NCBI RefSeq assembly: GCF_900112225.1
Contig: NZ_FOLD01000017.1
Location: 1 to 64,000, forward strand
DNA: 64,000 nt
Origin: Massilia yuzhufengensis
GTDB taxonomy: Bacteria > Pseudomonadota > Gammaproteobacteria > Burkholderiales > Burkholderiaceae_D
Direction of reading: 5' to 3'
The notes below the pieces were generated by a model that saw only the letters and a program-made list of their open reading frames with translations, did no database searches and was not told where the DNA came from. Below are positions 60,283-64,000 of this stretch, piece after piece. Position 1 is the first letter of the stretch; each line of letters opens with the position of its first letter. The translations under genes were made by a program, and so were the position numbers.

Positions 60283-61536
60283 ATGCCAGCGCACTTCCAC
60301 TTCCTGCTCAACCGCCTGCGCGAGCGCCTTTGGGTCAAGCCGCTGATCGCGTGCGTGCTGTCGCTGACCGGAGTGGCGCTGGCGCATATTGCCGACAGCA
60401 TCCCGGTGGACTGGCCGGTGCCGGAGATCGCACAGGGTTCCGTGATCGACCTGCTGAAGATCATCGCCGCCAGCATGCTCGGGGTCGCCACCTTTGCGGT
60501 CGCCTCGATGGTCGCGGCGTATGCGTCGGCCGGCCAGTCGGCGACCGCACGCGCCTTCCCGCTGGTGGTCGCGGACGATGTGTCCCAGAACGCGCTGTCG
60601 ATCTTCGTCGGCGCCTTCATCTTTGCCATCGTTGCATTGAGCGCCGCGACCAACGACTATTTCGGCAAGGCCGGCCGGTTTACCCTGTTCATCCTGACCC
60701 TGTCGACCCTGGTGGCCGTGGTGCTGGTATTCGTGCGCTGGGTCGACAGCATCGCCCGTCTCGGTCGCCTGGGCGCGGTGGTGGCCAAGGTCGAGCAGGC
60801 TACCGCCGCCGCCCTGGGCCGGCGCAGGCTGCGCCCGTACCTGGGTGGACTTGCGGCCAGCGGACCGCCATGCGGCCTGGCTTTCTATAGCGAAACCAGC
60901 GGTTACCTGCAGCGCATCGACATGGACGCACTCCAGCACATCGCAGACAAGCACAAGGTCCGCATTGTCCTGGCCGGGCTGCCCGGTACCATGATCGTCC
61001 CGTCGCGGCCGTTGGGCTACCTGCTGCCTGATTCGATCGACAGCGGCCCGGTCGCGCCCAGGGACCTGCGCAAGGCCTTCATCGTCGGGCCGCTGCGCCA
61101 GTTCGACGACGACCCGCGTTTCGGCCTGGTGGTGCTGTCCGAAATCGCCTGCCGCGCGTTGTCTCCCGGGATCAACGATCCCGGCACCGCGATTGGCGTA
61201 CTGGGCTCGCTGCACCGCCTGTTCGACAGCCTCGCTACGCCGGTCGAGGCGAAGGCTGCGGAGCATGGCCGGATCGAGGCGCCGCAGATGGCACTGGCGG
61301 ACATGTTCGACGACGTCTTTCCAGCCATTGGCCGCGACGGCGCCAGCCAGGTCGAGGTGGCGATGCGCATCCAGCTCGTGCTCGGTGAGCTGGGGCGCAG
61401 CCATGACCCGCACATGCGCAATGTCGCCAGGCTGCATGCCGCCATGGCGCTCGGCAGGGCCGAGCTGGCGCTCGTGTTCCCGCCCGACCTGGCGCTGTTG
61501 CGGCGACGCCATGCCGACTACTGGGCGGCGGGGTGA
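60283..61536 (+). CDS. DUF2254 membrane protein
   Basis: The 417-residue protein has four membrane helices in the first 160 residues (PLIACVLSLTGVALAHIADS, DLLKIIAASMLGVATFAVAS, ALSIFVGAFIFAIVALSAAT, FTLFILTLSTLVAVVLVFVR). A soluble domain follows with RFGLVVLSEIACRALSPGIN and DPGTAIGVLGSLHRLFD, the DUF2254 signature. The family has no established function. The start at 60283 gives the family-typical N-terminus. Confidence 0.85.
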   Translation: MPAHFHFLLNRLRERLWVKPLIACVLSLTGVALAHIADSIPVDWPVPEIAQGSVIDLLKIIAASMLGVATFAVASMVAAYASAGQSATARAFPLVVADDVSQNALSIFVGAFIFAIVALSAATNDYFGKAGRFTLFILTLSTLVAVVLVFVRWVDSIARLGRLGAVVAKVEQATAAALGRRRLRPYLGGLAASGPPCGLAFYSETSGYLQRIDMDALQHIADKHKVRIVLAGLPGTMIVPSRPLGYLLPDSIDSGPVAPRDLRKAFIVGPLRQFDDDPRFGLVVLSEIACRALSPGINDPGTAIGVLGSLHRLFDSLATPVEAKAAEHGRIEAPQMALADMFDDVFPAIGRDGASQVEVAMRIQLVLGELGRSHDPHMRNVARLHAAMALGRAELALVFPPDLALLRRRHADYWAAG

Positions 61537-61632
61537 GCGGGCGGCGCACCGGGTTTTCATTGCCGGGAAATCCATCCTCCACGATAATCAAGCGCTGTTG
61601 GCGGCAGCAGCCGGGCCGCTCCTTCCGATCCC

Positions 61633-62880
61633 ATGAAAGAACCGATGCCTCACTTCTCCCAGATTGCGCTCGCCCTGGCCGTTGCGTTCACCGCCACCAC
61701 CGCCGTCCATGCGGCTGCTCCCGTCGCGGCCTCGAAGCCTGCCGGGATCGGCGTGGCCTCGTTCAACCTGGCCTGGGCCGGTACCCAGCAGGATTTCGAT
61801 CGCCATGCCGCAGTGTGCAAGGCGGTGGAGTGGTGCGACACGCGGCCCCGGCGCCAGCCGGGGCAGGCGTTCGCCAGCGACGAGGCCAACCGCGTGGCGC
61901 GCCAGTGCGCAGCCGATACCGAACGCCTGGCCGGCGGTCCGGCCCAGGCGTCCATGATGGTGCCGTGTAACGCCTACCAGGGCCGCGGCCCGGCGGTCGC
62001 GCTGACCGGCGCCGACTATGCGGCCAAGCTGGCCGGCCTGCAGGCCACGGTCGGCAAGCTGATCGAGGAGCAGGGGGTGCGCGTGATCGCCTTCCAGGAA
62101 GTGCGCTCGGCCGACGTGATCAAGCAGGTGCTCGGGCGCCATGCCGAACGCTTCAGCGTGTGCGACGCGCCGCACGAGGGCTTCCAGACCGTGGCCTTCG
62201 CCTGGGACCGCAGCCTGGGCCAGCAGCCCGGGCGCTGCAGCGTGGAGACCGGGCTGGGCATCGTCGACAATCCCTCGGACCCGCAGGCGCGCAAGCTGCG
62301 CCCTGGTCTCGCGCTCGAGCTGCAAGTGGCGGGGCGTCCCATCAGCTTCCTGAACGTGCACCTGAAATCCGGCTGCGCCAACATCGTGCCGACCCCGACT
62401 TACCAGGCGCGGCTGCTGGACGATCCGGCTGCTCCCTGCAAGGTGCTGAACCGCCAGGTCGCGCCGCTCGAGCGCTGGCTCGACAGCGTGGCCCAGCGCA
62501 GCCCGGATTTCGTGCTGCTGGGCGACTTCAACCGCCGCATCGACGAAGAAGCGGCAGCAAGCATCCGCCCGGAACAGGTGCGCGTCAACGGCAGCGACCC
62601 GAAGGGCGTGCCGCCCCAGGAAGCCGACGGCAAAGTGGCGACCCGCTACCTGTGGCAGGAGCTCAGCGACGGCGCCAGGACCCTGCAACAGGTGCCGCTG
62701 ACGGCGGTCGACCCGGGCTGCCGCGGTTTCTCGGGCCTCGACCATATCGTGCTCAGCGGCGCGCTGGCGGCGCGCCAACCCGCCGGCCTGGGCTCGCGCA
62801 AGACGGCGGTGGTGCAGGCGCCGGGCCAGCGCATCGAGACCAGCGACCATTGCCCGCGCAGCGTCACGCTGGCGTTCTGA
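61633..62880 (+). CDS. secreted endonuclease/exonuclease/phosphatase-fold protein
   Basis: The 415-residue protein has a signal peptide (QIALALAVAFTATTAVHAAA) and the EEP fold: GVASFNLAWAGTQQDFDRHA, RVIAFQEVRSADVIKQVLGR (catalytic Glu), ISFLNVHLKSGC, FVLLGDFNRRIDEEAAASI (GDFN) and IETSDHCPRSVTLAF (SDH). It could be an extracellular nuclease or phosphodiesterase. Several extra Cys residues suggest disulphides. ATG codons at 61633 and 61645 are both possible. Confidence 0.86.
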   Translation: MKEPMPHFSQIALALAVAFTATTAVHAAAPVAASKPAGIGVASFNLAWAGTQQDFDRHAAVCKAVEWCDTRPRRQPGQAFASDEANRVARQCAADTERLAGGPAQASMMVPCNAYQGRGPAVALTGADYAAKLAGLQATVGKLIEEQGVRVIAFQEVRSADVIKQVLGRHAERFSVCDAPHEGFQTVAFAWDRSLGQQPGRCSVETGLGIVDNPSDPQARKLRPGLALELQVAGRPISFLNVHLKSGCANIVPTPTYQARLLDDPAAPCKVLNRQVAPLERWLDSVAQRSPDFVLLGDFNRRIDEEAAASIRPEQVRVNGSDPKGVPPQEADGKVATRYLWQELSDGARTLQQVPLTAVDPGCRGFSGLDHIVLSGALAARQPAGLGSRKTAVVQAPGQRIETSDHCPRSVTLAF

Positions 62881-62887
62881 GGGGTAC

Positions 62888-63943
62888 TTAGTCCAGGTAA
62901 TGCACTTCCGGCACGGCCCGCAACTGGGCCGCTGCCTGCTCCGGCGTCAGGTCGCGCTGGGTCTCGGCCAGCATCTCGAAGCCGACCATGAACTTGCGCA
63001 CCGAGGCCGAGCGCAGCAAGGGGGGATAGAAATGGGCGTGCAGCTGCCACGGCGCCGAATCTTCCCCTGAGTCGTTCGCCGCGCCGCCGACGTCGTAGGG
63101 CGCGCCATGCCAGCCCATCGAGTACGGGAAGGACGCCTGGAACAGGTTGTCATAGCGGATCGTCAGGCGCTGCAGCGCCAGCGCCAGGTCGGCGCGCTGG
63201 GGCTGGGTCAGGTCTTCCAGGCGCCGCACCGGGAAGCGCGGCAGCAGCAGGGTCTCGAACGGCCAGCTGGCCCAGTAGGGCACCACCGCCAGCCAATACT
63301 CGGTACTCACCACCACCCGTTCGCCGTCGGCGGCTTCGCGCTCGGCGTAGTCGAGCAGGAGCGGCTTGCCGTGTTCGGCGAAGTAGCCGCGCTGCTGGCT
63401 GTCTTCTTTGGCGGGCAAGTCGGGCAGGAAGCTGGTGGCCCAGATCTGGCCGTGCGGGTGCGGGTTGGAGCAGCCCATCACCGCGCCCTTGTTCTCGAAC
63501 ACCTGGACCCAGCGGTGGGTCTGGCCGAGTTCGGCCGACTGATCGCACCAGGTATCGATCACGCCCTCGATGGCCGGCAGGGCTAGCCGCGGCAGCGACT
63601 TGCTGTGGTCGGGCGAGAAGCAGATCACGCGGCTGGTGCCGCGCACGCTCATGCTCTGGAACAGCGGGTCGGCGCCGGGCGGGGCCTCGGGGGTGTCGGC
63701 CATCAGGGCGGCAAAATCATTCGTGAAGACAAACGTGCCCGTGTAGTCGGGATTTTTTTCGCCGTTCACGCGCGTGTTGCCCGCGCACAGGTAGCAATCG
63801 GGATCGTGCGCCGGCTTGGCTTCGCGGTCGACGGCTTCCTGCTGGCCCTGCCATGGACGCTTGGCGCGGTGGGGCGATACCAGGACCCATCGGCCCATCA
63901 GCGGGTTGTAGCGGCGGTGCGGGTGGTCGGAAGGATCAAACAT
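62888..63943 (-). CDS. galT: galactose-1-phosphate uridylyltransferase
   Basis: The enzyme exchanges UMP between UDP-glucose and galactose-1-phosphate in the Leloir pathway. Features are [20 protein letters not shown], the zinc-site [20 protein letters not shown], the active site [20 protein letters not shown] with nucleophilic His in HPH, and the C-terminal [20 protein letters not shown]. The start at 63943 (351 residues) gives the usual GalT N-terminus; ATG at 63967 would add eight residues. It is convergent with the secreted nuclease-like gene, and its upstream partners lie beyond the window. Confidence 0.92.
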   Translation of the reverse strand: MFDPSDHPHRRYNPLMGRWVLVSPHRAKRPWQGQQEAVDREAKPAHDPDCYLCAGNTRVNGEKNPDYTGTFVFTNDFAALMADTPEAPPGADPLFQSMSVRGTSRVICFSPDHSKSLPRLALPAIEGVIDTWCDQSAELGQTHRWVQVFENKGAVMGCSNPHPHGQIWATSFLPDLPAKEDSQQRGYFAEHGKPLLLDYAEREAADGERVVVSTEYWLAVVPYWASWPFETLLLPRFPVRRLEDLTQPQRADLALALQRLTIRYDNLFQASFPYSMGWHGAPYDVGGAANDSGEDSAPWQLHAHFYPPLLRSASVRKFMVGFEMLAETQRDLTPEQAAAQLRAVPEVHYLD

Positions 63944-64000
63944 GGGGGGCCTCGTTCGGTTCGACATGGGCGAAGTCTAATCGGTTTCTCTTTTCGGCAA

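Noticed and set aside
1..64000. CRISPR arrays, tRNA or rRNA genes
   Set aside because: No regularly spaced direct repeats, no cloverleaf-like conserved tRNA segments and no rRNA-like stretches were noticed by eye; faint tRNA genes could be missed without a scan.

Overview
The window looks like a chromosomal segment of a GC-rich betaproteobacterium, most likely of the Oxalobacteraceae (Massilia, Duganella or Herbaspirillum type). This is an inference from protein flavour and gene content: DUF1302/DUF1329 pairs, a flavonoid-type monooxygenase/dioxygenase set, a fused gallate dioxygenase, and a TonB receptor and glycosidase locus. No rRNA, tRNA or CRISPR array was seen.

Region 1 (1-10.7 kb) is a mobile-element graveyard: two IS3-type copies, a frameshifted IS5-type copy, a frameshifted IS30-type copy, further IS3 pieces, an integrase scrap and an N-terminally truncated TnpB. 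Between the IS5 and IS30 copies sits a cassette of aldehyde dehydrogenase (double frameshift), Old Yellow Enzyme, LLM flavin oxidoreductase and an ArsR regulator, with palindromic operators at both ends.

Region 2 (10.9-32.0 kb) is a large aromatic-catabolism island. It holds an MFS transporter, then a YCF48-like protein, an RND exporter, DUF1302 and DUF1329 (envelope transport). Next come a MarR-controlled Rieske O-demethylase-like pair, a hydrolase, a SnoaL-like protein and a fused gallate dioxygenase. A divergent FAH-family protein and ACMSD-type amidohydrolase follow. Last is an operon of C-C hydrolase, VOC extradiol dioxygenase, Rieske ferredoxin, FAD monooxygenase, cyclase and FAH-family protein that resembles the naringenin (fde) operon of Herbaspirillum. 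The lower gallate pathway (4-oxalomesaconate hydratase, CHA aldolase, tautomerase) lies at 48.6-51.4 kb next to an unusual LysR regulator with two HTH domains. A NodD/FdeR-like LysR gene lies at 45.7-46.7 kb. The same palindrome, ATCGG-N5-CCGAT (a LysR T-N11-A box), occurs upstream of the MFS gene, the transport operon, the FAH/amidohydrolase pair and this LysR gene, which suggests one flavonoid/phenolic regulon.

Region 3 (32.0-45.7 kb) is a glycoside locus. After a deletion chimera of a sulfatase and its formylglycine-generating enzyme come a GH3 lipoprotein, a secreted TIM-barrel isomerase, a GH2 enzyme, glucarate dehydratase, a TonB receptor, a LacI regulator and a secreted esterase. Two matching promoters carry GGTACC-type LacI operators in the same position, and a third operator lies 125 bp upstream of one of them.

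Region 4 (51.9-58.4 kb) is an osmotic-stress cluster: a bifunctional glucosylglycerol-phosphate synthase/phosphatase, an MscS channel, a BCCT transporter and a DUF389 protein. An ATTTG-N2-CAAAT palindrome recurs three times here. A deletion has fused the stumps of a MarR regulator and a ClC channel. The window closes with a winged-helix-like protein, a DUF2254 membrane protein, a secreted endonuclease/phosphatase-fold protein and GalT.
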